A DNA stretch of 64,000 bases, from contig JANCIK010000010.1 of NCBI GenBank assembly GCA_028532985.1, forward strand, positions 1,488,001-1,552,000. Reading direction: 5' to 3'. Below are positions 30,824-43,070 of this stretch, one piece after another. The notes under the pieces were generated by a model. It saw only the letters and a list, made by a program, of their open reading frames with translations, ran no database searches and had not been told where the DNA came from. Position numbers and translations under genes: made by a program. Positions within the stretch are counted from its first letter, which is position 1, and the number at the start of each line of letters is the position of its first letter. Source of the stretch: Stropharia rugosoannulata (taxonomy: Eukaryota > Basidiomycota > Agaricomycetes > Agaricales > Strophariaceae).

Positions 30824-31997
30824 ATGGCAAGTGTTTCTATCCCTCGTCCCAGTCCCAGTCTCGTTAGCCGAGCGCGCCTCTAGACCCTGTTGCGAGCATC
30901 CGGCCCTCTCTGGACCCTGACGAACGACGCGATCCATGACGTTCGCTGCTCAATAGGGGTGGCCACTAGGGGCGGATGTATAGAGGGTACTGGGACAGGA
31001 CGGCTAGGCAGTGGTGCTAACAGTCTTCTTCAGCCGATTCAAGTCGAACGCCGCCCCTCGGAGGCACACGACGCCGCCGCGGCGAAACAGCACCACCATC
31101 AACAGCAGCTTGCCCACCGCGAGGCCCTGCGCCTCGCGCTTGGCAGCATCCTTACTCCCGTAAGTCCCTTTGTCCTGCTCGGGCGGCGTTCCGTTCCCCG
31201 ATAGGGGGATGGCAGCTGACACCCGGCTTTCTTCTTCTCGAGAAACGGCCCGCCTCCGCGTCTGCGCATCACCAGCACTCGCGGTCCGCGTCGGGCACCG
31301 CCAGCCCAGCGCTTCCATTTAGCGCGCACTCGGTAAGCGCGTCGGGAACGCATACGCCTGCCGAACACTATCTTCATCCGCACCACACTGCGTCCCACGG
31401 ACATGGTGGGTATCACGCCGCGCCGTCTCGATTAGGCCCCAGCCGCTCGGTGAGTTGTCCTTCTCAAATTTTCGTTGGTATAGGACCAGAAGCGTCGGGC
31501 AGATTCTGGCGCCATCTGCCTTGATATCAATGGATTTTCATAGGTCAATAGCTGATATCGTTCTTCCGTAGACATCGTCATCGACGCCTTCACCGGCCTC
31601 CAGCGCTCAGGCTTCCGCTCACCCATCACCGCGCGTGGGAGGGTCACCAGCTACCGCATCCGCCTTGCCCACTGTCCCAGCCCTCGATCCACTTCCACCG
31701 GCGGTGCTGCCTGCCGCAGAACCTGCACCAGCAACCTCCGAAAAGGTAGCAGAGAAGCTTAATCGCCCGCCGATTACGCCGCTGCAGCCGAATACTGGGG
31801 CAAGTAATGCCGCAACAACAGGCTTTGGGGCTACGGCAGATGGTGGACGGGCTAGAAGTGCTTCAGACAGCCAGGGAGCGAGCGCCGGAGCGATGAGCGC
31901 CCATGCAAGTGGGGCCTCTACCCCGCGCGCCAAGTTTCTCGAGACGTTACAATCGAAGCGTGCATGGGACGCCCTTATCCATGGCTCGTTCTCCTGA
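30824..31997 (+). CDS. Ser/Ala/Pro-rich hypothetical protein with conserved C-terminal motif
   Basis: Four exons (30824-30862, 31034-31159, 31243-31449, 31572-31997) give 265 aa. Each junction has GT-AG ends in phase 0. Most of the protein is low complexity: a His/Gln run near residue 33, then Ser, Ala, Pro, Gly and Thr-rich sequence, which suggests intrinsic disorder. It ends in an ordered-looking segment with KFLETLQSKRAWDALIHGSF directly before the stop. I have the impression this tail recurs in basidiomycete hypothetical proteins, but I know no function for it. No signal peptide or membrane segment. The first 39-nt exon is the least certain part of the model. Confidence 0.7.
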
Positions 31998-32745
31998 TCC
32001 GCAAGGCTTGCGTAAGGTATTTTTCGTCCTCATTGAAATCCAGGTAAGTATCTGTGAGTGTTTGGTGACGCGTAGAGCACTGGTTGCTTGTGAGAAGATC
32101 TATCAGCTATTTTGTGGATTGTACATCTACTTACCATATGTTGTAGTTTATCGTGTTAGTACCTTTTATTCTGTTTCTACCTAATTTTCGTAGTCAGAGT
32201 GTTTGTATATTCTTTACTATTGTACTCACCTTTGTGTGTTCTGGACGGTTGTAACATGTTTAGTTCAGTATAAATTTTGTTGGTATATGCTGTTCAGCGA
32301 GAAGGGGCTTCCCGAGGGCTTACGGGGTGTAATACCCTTACTGGTGCTTCGTTGAATAAACCACGCGTGGTTTATTCACTACACATGTCGCATTTCTTCT
32401 GTTGATTTTTGCCAAAATTTTGCTACTATGTAAGATTTGGCTATGATTGCCAATTTCGCCGCCTTCGGAATCCTGATTGGAAGTAACAGTTCCTGAAGCC
32501 CAAATAATCCGCCCGGAGCCCAAAAGAATTATCCCAGCCCTGGACGGACATTTTTGTTGGTGCAGTTGTTGAAAAAATTGGACGCGGTCACAACGCGGTC
32601 ACCGAAGATTAAGAAAGGGGCTAACAGCATGAATATCACCTGACCGATTCAGGTCTAAGCGCGATTAGATCGTGTTAAAGTGTCGCCATCGAAAATTCTG
32701 GATTCCTCGTCAAACCACTACCAGCTCTTGTAGTATTCAGCAGAC
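31998..32745. other. Intergenic
   Basis: About 750 bp without a supported gene. It contains the promoter of adenylosuccinate lyase. Confidence 0.6.
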
Positions 32746-34795
32746 ATGGAAGCCTTCGAAACGTACCAGACGCCTCTCTCCAGGTGCGCTTTCAAGTCCT
32801 CGCCAGTGCACTCTCCTCTGCACCCAGTTGCAGGTGTCCACTGTTAGCTTCATTGAACTAGTAATATCTGACTGCACACTATGAAACTACAGCCGATATG
32901 CAAGCAAGGAGATGGCACATCTGTTCTCGCCTGCCGTAAGTCCCTTCGAATATTGCTATCCAACGATAAGTGCTGAGTGTTCGTTCAAATCTCATGATCA
33001 GAACCGCTTCTCCACATGGCGCAAGCTGTGGTTGAACCTGGCGAAGGCAGAGAAGGAACTCGGCCTTCCCATCTCGGACGAGGCACTTGCGCAGATGGAG
33101 GCTAATTTGGTGAGATATGAGTATTTATCCTGCATAAGACTATTAGTTACTCACATCTTGATTTTTGACGCCCACCTTACTTCACTGTACCTGTGAACGC
33201 GTTCGACGTGGAATAAAATTCTTGCTCGCGACAAATCCAGAACCTCACTCCAGAACAATTCGATATCGCCGCAGTCGAAGAGAAGAAGCGTAGGCACGAT
33301 GTTATGGCCCACGTTCACACGTTTGGCACCGTCGCTCCCGCTGCTGCAGGTATCATCCATCTTGGGGCGACTTCCTGCTATGTCACAGAGTGAGTACCTA
33401 TCTTCAAGTGCGTCATTTGAAACTCCAAGTGACCTTGTGTATATAGCAACGCGGATCTCATCTTCCTGCGCGAAGGGCTTGGCTATCTCATCCGCTCCCT
33501 TGGAGTGCTCATTTCCCGTCTCTCTGCATTCGCTGCTGAGTACCGTGCGCTCCCAACGCTAGGCTTTACGCATTTCCAGCCCGCGCAGCTGACAACTGTT
33601 GGCAAGCGTGCAACACTCTGGATCCAAGAATTGCTCTGGGATCTGCGCAACCTTCAGCGCGTTCGCGATGATATTGGTTTCCGTGGAGTGAAGGGCACGA
33701 CAGGCACTCAAGCGAGCTTTCTGACGCTATTCGATGGTGACCACGACAAGGTACGCTGTTCAATTTTTTTTTTCAAAGTGCGCGAAATAAGGATGTTTGA
33801 TTAGGTTGAGAGGCTCGACGAGTTGGTAACCAAATTGTCTGGGTTCGAGTACGCCTATCCCGTTACCTCCCAGACATACTCGCGCAAGATCGACGCCGAC
33901 GTTCTCGCACCCTTAGCCTCTCTTGGCGCTACTGCACACAAGATTGCGACCGACATACGTCTCCTCGCCAATCTCAAGGTTTGTCTTGAGCTCCATATTT
34001 TTAGTTGAGACGCGACCGACGTCATCACCATGTCACTAGGAAATTGAAGAACCTTTTGAGTCGACGCAAATCGGCTCATCCGCGATGGCGTACAAGCGCA
34101 ATCCTATGCGTTCCGAGCGCGTATGCAGTCTTTCAAGGCACTTGATGGTGTTGCATCAGAACGCGCTCATGACGACCAGCGTGCAATGGTTTGAGCGCAC
34201 CCTTGACGATAGGCATGTTTTATTTTTGAGGCTTGATCACGCTTATGCTAATGCATATATTCCGTTTGCTCTTTTAGTGCAAATCGCCGTATCACCCTGC
34301 CAGAGGCATTTTTGACCGCTGACATCGTGCTTTCGACACTCCAGAATATCTCCGAAGGACTTGTCGTCTACCCGAAGGTCATCGCACGCCGCATTGCGCA
34401 AGAGCTACCATTCATGGCCACCGAAAACGTCATCATGGCTATTGTGAAGAAGGGCGGTGACAGGCAAGAGGCACACGAGAAGATCAGGGTCCGTACATTT
34501 TCTAGAGAGCAACGTTCACCTGATTGAGGCTTTTTTAAAGGTTCTTTCACACCAAGCTGCGCATCAGGTCAAGCAACTCGGACTTGAGAACGACCTTATT
34601 GAGCGCATTCGGGCAGACCCCTACTTCGACCCTATCAAAAGCGAGCTTGACTCGTTACTTGACCCCGCCAGCTTCATCGGCCGCGCGCCTGAGCAAGTCG
34701 ACAGCTTCCTTGCCAAGTGGGTCGCGCCCGCATTGAAAACCGATGAGTTGCAGAAGGCGATCAGCGGCAGTAAGCGCGTAGAATTGAGTGTTTGA
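32746..34795 (+). CDS. ADE13: Adenylosuccinate lyase (ADE13 homologue)
   Basis: Nine exons (32746-32783, 32893-32935, 33002-33109, 33241-33389, 33447-33750, 33805-33978, 34040-34212, 34278-34488, 34541-34795) give 484 aa, the usual length for eukaryotic adenylosuccinate lyase. It carries RYAS near the N-terminus, HVHTFG and [42 protein letters not shown] and the fumarate-lyase signature [15 protein letters not shown] at about residues 285-299. The enzyme catalyses two steps of purine synthesis, cleaving SAICAR to AICAR and adenylosuccinate to AMP, as a cytosolic homotetramer. The intron after residue 329 begins with GC rather than GT; only this donor keeps the frame. It is convergent with NCA2, with 189 bp between their stop codons. 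Confidence 0.97.
34213..34277 (+). other. GC-AG intron in adenylosuccinate lyase
   Basis: The donor reads GATAG/GCATGT and the acceptor TTTTAG. The nearest GT donor, three bases downstream, would break the reading frame, so this is best read as a minor-class GC-AG intron. Confidence 0.8.
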
Positions 34796-34984
34796 CATGT
34801 ATTATCTTATTACTAAGTAACCAAAAGGGAGATGGATTAAATTGAATTCCAACTTGATGGCATTTGACTAGGGATAATTGTGATTTTCTGGTTCAACTCC
34901 TTGGATAAATGTTGTTGCCGTGCTCCTGAGCCCTCATGTTTATTTTTTTCCCTCAGTATGTACCTGCAACCAAAAGGAAGTTAT

Positions 34985-37201
34985 TCATGATGATACTATG
35001 ACTCCTTCCCCGACCTTGCCCCAGGATCTCCACATCCGGTCAACGATTCGTAACTTAGCCTGGCGGTCTAGGTTGGTGTCTTCCAAGTCGCCCAGGTCTT
35101 CTAGGAATGGGGTGCGCAGCCGCATTGGAAGATGGTCCAGCGCGTACGACCGGAGACGTGTTAGGGATAAGAGGAGCAGGCCTGTTGGCAATGACGCAAT
35201 CGGCTCGCCGACGTCCGTCGTTGGATGAAATATGAGTATTCTCTCGATTCGCCTAAATCCAAAGAGTGGGGATAATACTCGTTAAGCATTCGACCAAAGA
35301 GAATCGACTGTGGACTTACCGCATGCCCTGCCATACCGCCCTTCTGCGCTGTTTGCCGCCAAGGTTTCCTCTGCCACAGACAACGTTCCATAATCGCTCT
35401 GACGCCCCTAGAATAGCATATACGACGGCTAGCGCTGGAGCGACTCCAACGAATGCGAAAGTGAGCTCTTGTGATTTCAGCAGATGGTCGATACCGGAAA
35501 GAGCTTGGTCGATATCCACCTTGATATAAAGTCAGGCAACAATTTGTGGATCATATACCGGAAGCACGTACTTTCGCTTTCTGGACCTGAATGAAGAGGT
35601 TGCGGAGGAGAGTTCCCGTTACAGCCGAGCGGAAGGGCGTCTTAATATCTTCCTCGTATATCTGCATCACCGGGGTGAGATCGCCCATCCTGACCCGTGT
35701 GGCCAACATATCCAGTTGTTCTTGAGTATATTGCAGCGAATCACGGGCAAGCGAGATAGCCATGCGCTCAAGGCTCTTGAATCAGGAGAGAATATTGTAA
35801 ACATGATGTCGCGAAGTGATAACCAGGCGGACATACCTCCAGATCAGCAACGACTCCCCCCTCGCGGACAAGCACCTCGCCCTTGCCCCCTGCGCGCACT
35901 GTATTCAGGACACCGATCAAGGGCTCTATGAGCCAGCCCCGCACAAATCCTATTATTGTCTCCTTTGCGTCGCTGGTCATGTCCGTAACTGCTTTTACCC
36001 ATGAAACACGATTCGTATACGCGTATACAAGCATTGGCGGTACGATCAGAAAGGACGGCCACATGCGCGTCAGGGCAGATGGTCGTAGGAGGTTGTTTTG
36101 ACGCAGAAATTCGGTGTGCGCTAGCGAAACTGCAGGCAATGTCTGTGCCAGGTCAGTGAGTGAAATAAATGGAGACGAGGCTTCGGCTGTAGGTGCACCG
36201 GACGAGGCGATACGCGTTAAAAGAGTGATAAAAGATGTGTATTGGTGAAATGGTACTGAGGTTGATCTGGTGTGTATGAGACTGCTCAGGGTGGTTCGGA
36301 GCTTCGCAAGTTCCCCCAGAGACTCGGCTCGTCGATCCCGAGTCTGTTCAAGCAGTTTGCGCGTATATATGCACTCTTGCCTAGTCAATTCGAGGGGCAG
36401 GGTGATATACCTGTACACAGAGTGCGCATAATTTCGCAGTGTTCGCGCTCCACCGCTTTCCGTATAAGGTACATTAGTAGACGATAGAAGCACAGCAACA
36501 GTGAGAGACTTTTGATGCTTCAAAAATGGGAAAAACGAGGTGGCGAGTAAGCCAGGACGGAGGGTTAGTCGGGAGGGGGAGGGGAACAGCGACTGTATTG
36601 ATGAAGGTGAAAGGTTTGAAAAGTTCAACGGGAGGTGATTGGTTTGCAGGGCTTGAATGATTGTTTGTGCGACGCGGACGAGTCTCCCCGGGAGTGCTGC
36701 AGATGTTTAGTAGTTGACATGACTGAAACAGCACATACACGTACTTTGAAGAAAGTATAACGCCACATTAACCCTCGAGCGCTCAACTTCAAGCCACCAT
36801 TCTGCCTCCGCCTCTATATCCGTTGCTTGGCTCAGATAGACGTCCAGTGCATTAGAATAAAGCGCGACGGCCAACTTCCCAACGATAGCCTCCTCTAGCG
36901 CACTAACTTCATCGTCGCGTGTTGCTTCCAAGGTATATGCGTCCCGTCGAGTTGTTGCTTCCTGCAGACGCCTAGCATAGGATTGTACGTCGGCAGCGCT
37001 TAGTGATTGCTGGCTTATTGAACTCAGCAAGGTATGCAGTTCTGTTTTCCTGTGTACAATAGCATCACTGTGTCCATGGCTACTATCATTCCTGAATGGT
37101 ACTTTTTGGTCCTCGGTGGAAAACGGCGAAGTCGGAGACGCTGGTCGCGAATTAGGCGATGCGAGCTGTCGAGTAAAGTGGGTCGTGAATTCCGAAGGCA
37201 T
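34985..37201 (-). CDS. NCA2: NCA2-like mitochondrial protein (nuclear control of ATPase 2)
   Basis: Five exons (37201-36745, 36696-35837, 35775-35572, 35519-35320, 35252-34985) give 662 aa. The N-terminus starts MPSEFTTHFTRQL. The middle holds a possible membrane segment (SFLIVPPMLVYAYTNR) and VRGWLIEPLIGVL. A conserved central block contains SLERMAISLARD and EEDIKTPFRSAVTGTLLRNLFIQVQK. The C-terminus carries VDIDQALSGIDHLLKSQELTFAFVGVAP and RRIERILI, followed by LLLLSLTRLR. These blocks are the hallmarks of the fungal NCA2 family, mitochondrial membrane proteins that in yeast help control expression of ATP synthase subunits 6 and 8. All introns are GT-AG and the phases agree. The gene is convergent with adenylosuccinate lyase. 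Confidence 0.92.
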
Positions 37202-37702
37202 TCCTTTAAATATGTCGATTCAAGCGTATGACCTGTTTGTACATTCCTTGACTCCAGTGAGCAAGAGAACTGAGGATGTCGGTGTCGATTGTGATGCGTA
37301 CGTAAAAGCTGCTGTAAGCTGATGCTCCGATGATCCTTCATGACTTTGAATCTCCGCAATAGGAAATACTTGCCAATTCTAGAAGGACAAGTTTCTCCCA
37401 GCAACGTAAAGACTGTGCATACGCTTCACTTATAGATCCTTGTTTGGTCTAAAGATTTTGTATACCTATAGTAGACTGGTGCAAGTTATTTATGATGTCT
37501 CATTCCTTCTGACTGAGGGAAGTCGGAACTGAGGCAAAGCTAACTATATGCAACTAAAATGACACTGATCATGGTCAGCATATATAAGCTTGGTATACAG
37601 TAGCGTGCCCTTTCGTTAACCGTATAAGTCGATTTAGATATGGAACATATAGAATGCAGCCTCTGGCCGAGCACTATAAGCTCTCACGAACATGTTGGGA
37701 GA
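37202..37702. other. Intergenic, no gene seen
   Basis: This holds the promoter region of NCA2 and the 3' region of the LCL3-like gene. Confidence 0.6.
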
Positions 37703-38913
37703 TCACCAAGGGAAAAGCCGACCTAGCCAACTTTTCTGTTTCTTTTTGCGAGTTGCCACCGGTCTAGCAGATTCCGCCTCTTGAAGAGATGCAGCTGATG
37801 CATGTCTACGTTTATACTCCGCAGGAGTCTCCGCCGGAGCGCCGTCTTTCCACATCCCTCTGTGAGCAGCTCTGTATATTCATGAGTTGAGTAAAGGAGA
37901 TAAATATAAGTTCAGAGTGGACCAACTTTGCTTGGGCTTCTAGACGCAGGTAACCCTCCTTGCCTAATCTCCCGTACTCAGCCCCTGCCTACTTATTTGA
38001 TTAAGCAATGTAATACTTGTACTACAGTGCTCTGTGTTAGAGTAATACTTTACCTGCTCGTAAGTAACCGCCCATCCAGCTTTCAACATTTCAGCCGGGA
38101 TGTTCTTGCCGTAGAAAAGAAAGCCGGGGAATATCCGAGGCGCGAGATAGACTTGAGCCACCTTGCGTAGAAAGCAAATTACTTCCTCCCCAGAAACTTC
38201 CTCACCCATCACTCACAATGCGGGCGTACTGATCCTTTCGCAGAGGTTGAATGTATACTTTCTTGCCTAGGATAGTGTTCCGTAGCCAGGCTAGACTCTC
38301 AGCAGAGTATGGTTGAGCTGGCCTTCCGAAATGCGCTGCCTTGGTTAGTAAACGTCAATAGAGAGGCGAGAAGAGGAAGAAAAATCGAATACTTCTGGGG
38401 CATCGACGCCTGCTATTCGAACGTGTATGGTTTCATCCTTCAAGTCTCATTCTCAGCGTAAGCCTGACTTTCGATGGTAACATTTGAAATAGCACACCTT
38501 TCGTTAAGTTTGGCATGTCAGACCTATATTTAAATGGCCACAATATTCCTCCGAAAGGAGGCGTATGGAAAAAGCGGAAGTTGTCCCCATCCCCTACACT
38601 AATACATGTTAGGAGATATCCATCATGTATGTACGGGGGAAAGCACACACCTGGTAACAATGCCCTTCAGCCATCTCTTCCTAGTCAAATGTTGGGGTGT
38701 TACCCATTCACTGTTTCTTATTCTTCGTCCGTATCTCTTGTAAATCAGCCTCCCAGTTGTCGCAGTAGCTGCTCCCAATAAGAAAGTCGTTAAGGCCGTC
38801 ATTGTAGGGGACATCTCTTGCAAGCGCACGCGTAGTTGAGTGGATAAAGAGTCGCTTGACCGAGTTGTATCATTTTCCTTCCTTGTCCATGGGTATAGAG
38901 GTCGGCCAGACAT
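37703..38913 (-). CDS. LCL3: LCL3-like membrane-anchored staphylococcal-nuclease-fold endonuclease
   Basis: Seven exons (38913-38651, 38598-38498, 38445-38393, 38339-38217, 38161-38054, 37988-37927, 37871-37703) give 292 aa. A single membrane segment lies at about residues 40-56. The SNase-like domain follows: [10 protein letters not shown] (residues 88-97), [11 protein letters not shown] (129-139; R131 and E139 correspond to catalytic SNase positions), then [57 protein letters not shown] and GAEYG. The C-terminal tail is Lys/Arg-rich. This matches fungal LCL3, a probable mitochondrial membrane endonuclease. The conserved Arg in the third motif region is followed here by a Lys-Asp pair, which is normal in the family. 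It is divergent from the diflavin reductase gene, with 194 bp between the two start codons. Confidence 0.93.
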
Positions 38914-39107
38914 CTCGGATTAGACTTATACTCCAATATATTCGCCTGAACAGAGGAAATTGTATAGGAGAATGTGGGCCGGGTTCACGTTGTCTGGTTA
39001 AGCGTGAAGCAAGCGGTAAATCCAGATAGTTCCCAGATCACGTGTGATGTGCTCATTGGTGACTGCTTATCTGATAACTTCCAACATGCAAATATTCAAC
39101 CGCAACC
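38914..39107. promoter_or_regulatory. Shared divergent promoter region, LCL3-like and TAH18-like genes
   Basis: Only 194 bp separate the two start codons. No clear TATA box is seen for either gene. The spacing suggests a shared bidirectional promoter. Confidence 0.45.
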
Positions 39108-41262
39108 ATGGAGTTGGCCACGGAAGATCGCAGCTTGCTCATCGTTTATGCCACCGAGACCGGGAACGCTCAGGATGCTGCCGACTATGTCGCCCGTCAG
39201 TGTAGGAGAATTGCCTTCCATTGTCGCGTTGCCAGCATAGACACTTTCACACTGGTACGACCTTACGATATGTGCTCCAGCCTCCGACAGGGTAGTAACT
39301 TCTCCAAAGCCAGACCTTCTTTCAGAGAGTATTGTCCTGTTCATTGTCTCTACAACAGGATCGGGAGTTGAGCCTCGGTCAATGACGCCATTTTGGACGA
39401 ACCTTCTTCGTTCTAACATCCCACCCGACACATTTGACTACCTGTACTATTCAGTGTTCGGACTGGGAGACAGCGCATACGAAAAATTCTGCTGGGCAGC
39501 GAAGAAGTTGTCAAGGCGCATGGAATCGCTAGGTGCATGTGAATTCCATGAGCGCGGGGAAGGGGACGAACAACATCCATTTGGGTGAGTACTGTCATGC
39601 TCTTTACAGACCAGGCACCCACTAAACACGCCTTAGTATAGACGGTTCGTTGCAACCTTGGACTGAAGGTGTTATAAACACACTCTTGGAAATGTTTCCT
39701 TTGCCCGAAGGGATGGAGGTGCAATCTAACACTAATGTTCCTCCTCCCCGTGTTTCTCTCAAGGCATCACCTCTAGCCGTTGTCGACAATGAGCAGGATC
39801 CTCTGAAAAATGATTTACAGTATCATAAAGCTACTGTCAAAAGGAACGAAAGGATAACTGCCGCAGATTGGTACCAAGACGTGAGACATTTTGAACTCGA
39901 ATTCGAGGATAACATACAGTGAGTACTAATCATATCACGTCGCGAAACTTTGATTAATAGTTACAGATATGAACCGGGCGACGTAGCTATCATACATCCT
40001 TTTGCTTCTAACAGCGATGTGGAGATGTTCTTATCAACCATGGGCTGGGTTGATCAAGCAGATGTTTTTTTCGAACTAGAGCAAATGGCATTTGACCAAT
40101 CATTACCGGATCACCTACCCCATGTCGTAACATTGCGAAAGTTGTTTACCTCCTTTCTCGACTTCAATGCCGTTCCACGGCGGTCATTCTTCAGATATCT
40201 TGGATATTTTACTTCAAGTGATCTGGAGAAAGAAAAACTGGACGAGTTTTTATCACCCGCTGGAGCTGTGAGTACACCTTCTCGGGATCTTTTTTCTTTG
40301 TTGATCAGCAACCACAGGACGAACTATACGATTACTGTTACAAAGTTAAACGGACTGCTCATGAAATACTGAGTGAATTTCGAAACGTCAAAATACCCAT
40401 AGATTATATCTTCGATGTTTTCCCCCCTCTACGCCCACGGGAGTTTTCTATTGCAAGCTCAATAAAAGTGGGTTTTGCTTGATAATTACTTTATAATTAA
40501 AAGGAATAATTTGCTGGTGTCTCTAGAAACATCCTCACCAAATTGACTTATGCGTTGCTATGGTCAAATACCGTACCAAACTGAAGCTCCCCAGGAAAGG
40601 TGTATGCACGTCGTATCTTGCAGCACTAGTACCTGGGGATACGCTCCAAATTGGCTTGAAGAAAGGGTTGATCCGCCTTCCGCTGAAGAAAGAGACACCG
40701 GTGATATGTGTTGGGCCTGGGACGGGGATCGCGCCAATGCGTGCAGTGATCGAAGAGAGAATACAAAGTGGGGCGCTAGGTATGAGCTTATCCTAACGCG
40801 TGTCGAACACACGCTAATAAGCATGCTCATAGCCAACGTACTGTACTTCGGGTGTCGTTCTGCAGCCAAGGATCAGCACTATGCCTCTGAATGGCGCACA
40901 TACGTGGAAAGCAGGAGCCTGGACTATCGACCTGCGTTCTCCCGCGACGGCCCAGAAAATGAGAAAAGAACGTACGTGCAAGATATCATTAAAGGAGACG
41001 CAGAGAAAATATGGAAGTTAATAGGAGAACAAAAAGCTTGGGTTCTCATATCTGGGTACGTGACATGTTTATTTTATTCAACTGTGTGAATTTCTCAATT
41101 TTTGTGTACTCTCGTAGTTCTTCAAATAAGATGCCCGCAGCGGTGAAAGAAGCAATAGCACACGCCGTTCAGAAATATGGCCATCTTTCGGCTGAGGATG
41201 CAAAATATTACGTTCGCACTATGGAAAACGAAGGGAGACTGTTAGAAGAGTGCTGGAACTAA
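39108..41262 (+). CDS. TAH18: NADPH-dependent diflavin oxidoreductase (TAH18 homologue)
   Basis: Eight exons (39108-39254, 39310-39584, 39637-39918, 39967-40267, 40318-40467, 40527-40779, 40833-41055, 41118-41262) give 591 aa, the expected length. An N-terminal flavodoxin domain has YATETGNAQDAA (from residue 14), VSTTGSGVEP and VFGLGDSAYEKFC. The FAD domain includes YEPGDVAIIHP and RPREFSIASS (about 374-383). The NADPH-binding lobe has CVGPGTGIAPMRA (about 446-458), FGCRSAAKDQHY and a C-terminal YVRTMENEGRLLEECW. TAH18 passes electrons from NADPH to the DRE2 iron-sulfur protein in cytosolic Fe-S protein assembly. The acceptor of intron 3 could alternatively be six bases upstream, which would add two residues in frame. 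All flavin and NADPH motifs are intact. Confidence 0.96.
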
Positions 41263-41634
41263 TCATGCGGGGCCAATTCATCAAAATCGTCATAAAGATC
41301 ATCATTGCTTCCATGGTGAAATCATGGAACTAGGTACACGTGCGATTTATCCGTCAAGGCTACATTCACTACTCGTTATTACGTCTGGATGCATCGCGAA
41401 TTTATCCTCCTATCATCGTCCTTCAAGAGGTACCAGCGTTGGCCGGTACGGTTGGCAGCGTTGGAGGTGGTGTCACCTGCAGACGGATTTCATTGAGTGC
41501 ACTAACCCTTCTGCCGTCGAAGAATCCGTGGATTGGGGATGGTGGGGGAGGAGGAATGGACGGATCTTGTTCAACGCTTTGGAATTTGGAAGATACAAGT
41601 CAGTCGATGTGGTGTATTATATAATAAAAGAAAC
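41263..41634. other. Intergenic between convergent genes
   Basis: The plus-strand ORFs here (up to 131 codons) partly overlap the last exon of the following minus-strand gene and show no motif. Confidence 0.5.
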
Positions 41635-42071
41635 CTACACAACGTTCAAGGACGCAGTGATCTGCTTCGTAACCGGACCTCCCAGGACCCTTATGGCTTC
41701 AAAGACGGATGCCGTGTAGAAGACACCAACGCTCCCGGCCTGATGCCATGTTAAGTGATATTAGAATCGGAACCATTCAATAATATTTCAGCAATGCAAC
41801 TGACAGTGAAGTTATCGCCCGGGGTGGCGGGCACTGCAACGGCGCCTACAAAGTTGATTGAAGAGCCTTGCTCGTCAAAATTCTGCCCTGCTATTTGGGA
41901 CACGAAGTCGGCGCGAGAGGTCTGGACGCCGTTTATAACGATGTTGGCATTCTGCGAAAGGAACGCGTCGATGGCGTTCTGCTGGTCCTCGGCAGACTTG
42001 GCCTGGATAATGGCGGTAATGCCGTTCTCGACCCATTTGGTGAGAGTAGGCAAGACGATGGCGGACGACAT
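41635..42071 (-). CDS. NTF2-like / SnoaL-like small protein
   Basis: Two exons (42071-41805 and 41739-41635) give 123 aa; the intron is GT-AG, phase 0. The sequence has a helical N-terminus (LPTLTKWVENGITAIIQAKSAEDQQNAIDAFLSQ), then beta-rich stretches (NANIVINGVQTSRADFVSQIAG, SSINFVGAVAVPA, AGSVGVFYTASVF), consistent with the alpha+beta-barrel NTF2/SnoaL fold that is common among small Agaricomycete proteins. No catalytic function can be assigned. Reading through the intron would give a shorter C-terminus; the spliced version restores a strand-turn-strand end typical of the fold. A TATAAA lies about 80 bp upstream. Confidence 0.8.
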
Positions 42072-42148
42072 TGTAAGTTAGGTATGAGGATGCTTGAAGT
42101 ATGCGCTGAATGAAGTGTACTGACTTTCAAGCTTACTGAAGTTGCCTT

Positions 42149-42154
42149 TTTATA
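42149..42154 (-). promoter_or_regulatory. TATA box for the NTF2-like gene
   Basis: TATAAA on the minus strand about 80 bp upstream of the start at 42071. Confidence 0.5.
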
Positions 42155-43070
42155 AGCAACGACAATCCGATAATGATCTATACTACATACCAGAGTGATC
42201 CTTTGCATTGCATAATTGCTTAACTTTTCTTTGCCGCCCGTGGAGAGCTACATTGATTTACAAATAGGTGCATAGAAATAACTTCACCCCGATTACCGTC
42301 ATCATCGCTTCCCTGGACGGAAACTCGTGTGAAATGCCGCATCCGGTCCATGTCGGACTTCCGACTGTTCTTTCTTACGCCACGATTCCATTGGAAACGG
42401 GCCCGATGCCAGTACGCCATAATTACAGTCCATTTCTCAGAAAGACGGAGCAAGAATGGAGAGTTTAACTGTGCAATCGCTGTTATGTACGAAATTCATT
42501 GGGGCAGAAATGCGGGAGCCCTGCATTTATATTATACACAGCGTTGACACAGCGCTTTGCTTAGTTTCCGAATTTTCTATACTCCGAATTGGACGAAACA
42601 TAGTCACAGTGGGCGGCGGACTCAAGCCTCTAAATAACTCTCAGTGTATGCATCTCTGCGCTGCGCCAAACGTAATTACATAGGTATATCTACAGTGATT
42701 TATGTAAGTAATATGACACTGAACTGGTAAATCACGAGCTATCACAATTATACGCGCACGCCGGAGATATTCTGATTGTCTGACAAGGAGATTGGTATGT
42801 ATTTCTTGGGCGCCGAACTTTTTTTAACATCGACTACATTTGACCGTGACGCTCTCCGTGCTACCCTGTACAAGTACAATGGGCACAGACACAAAGGCCA
42901 CACAAGGCATACTTTCCCCTTCCTATTGTTGAGGGTAGGAAATGCTAAAATCATGCTCAAGAAAATACATTTTGACTGAAAGGTTGCTAAAAAGCTATAG
43001 TCATAAAGGAGAAATTATGCACAATTTATGCGACGGTATGTATATCATGCAAAATCTCGAATATGAATAA
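42155..43070. other. Intergenic, no gene seen
   Basis: Short ORFs up to 77 codons only; no coherent spliced model. Confidence 0.5.
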
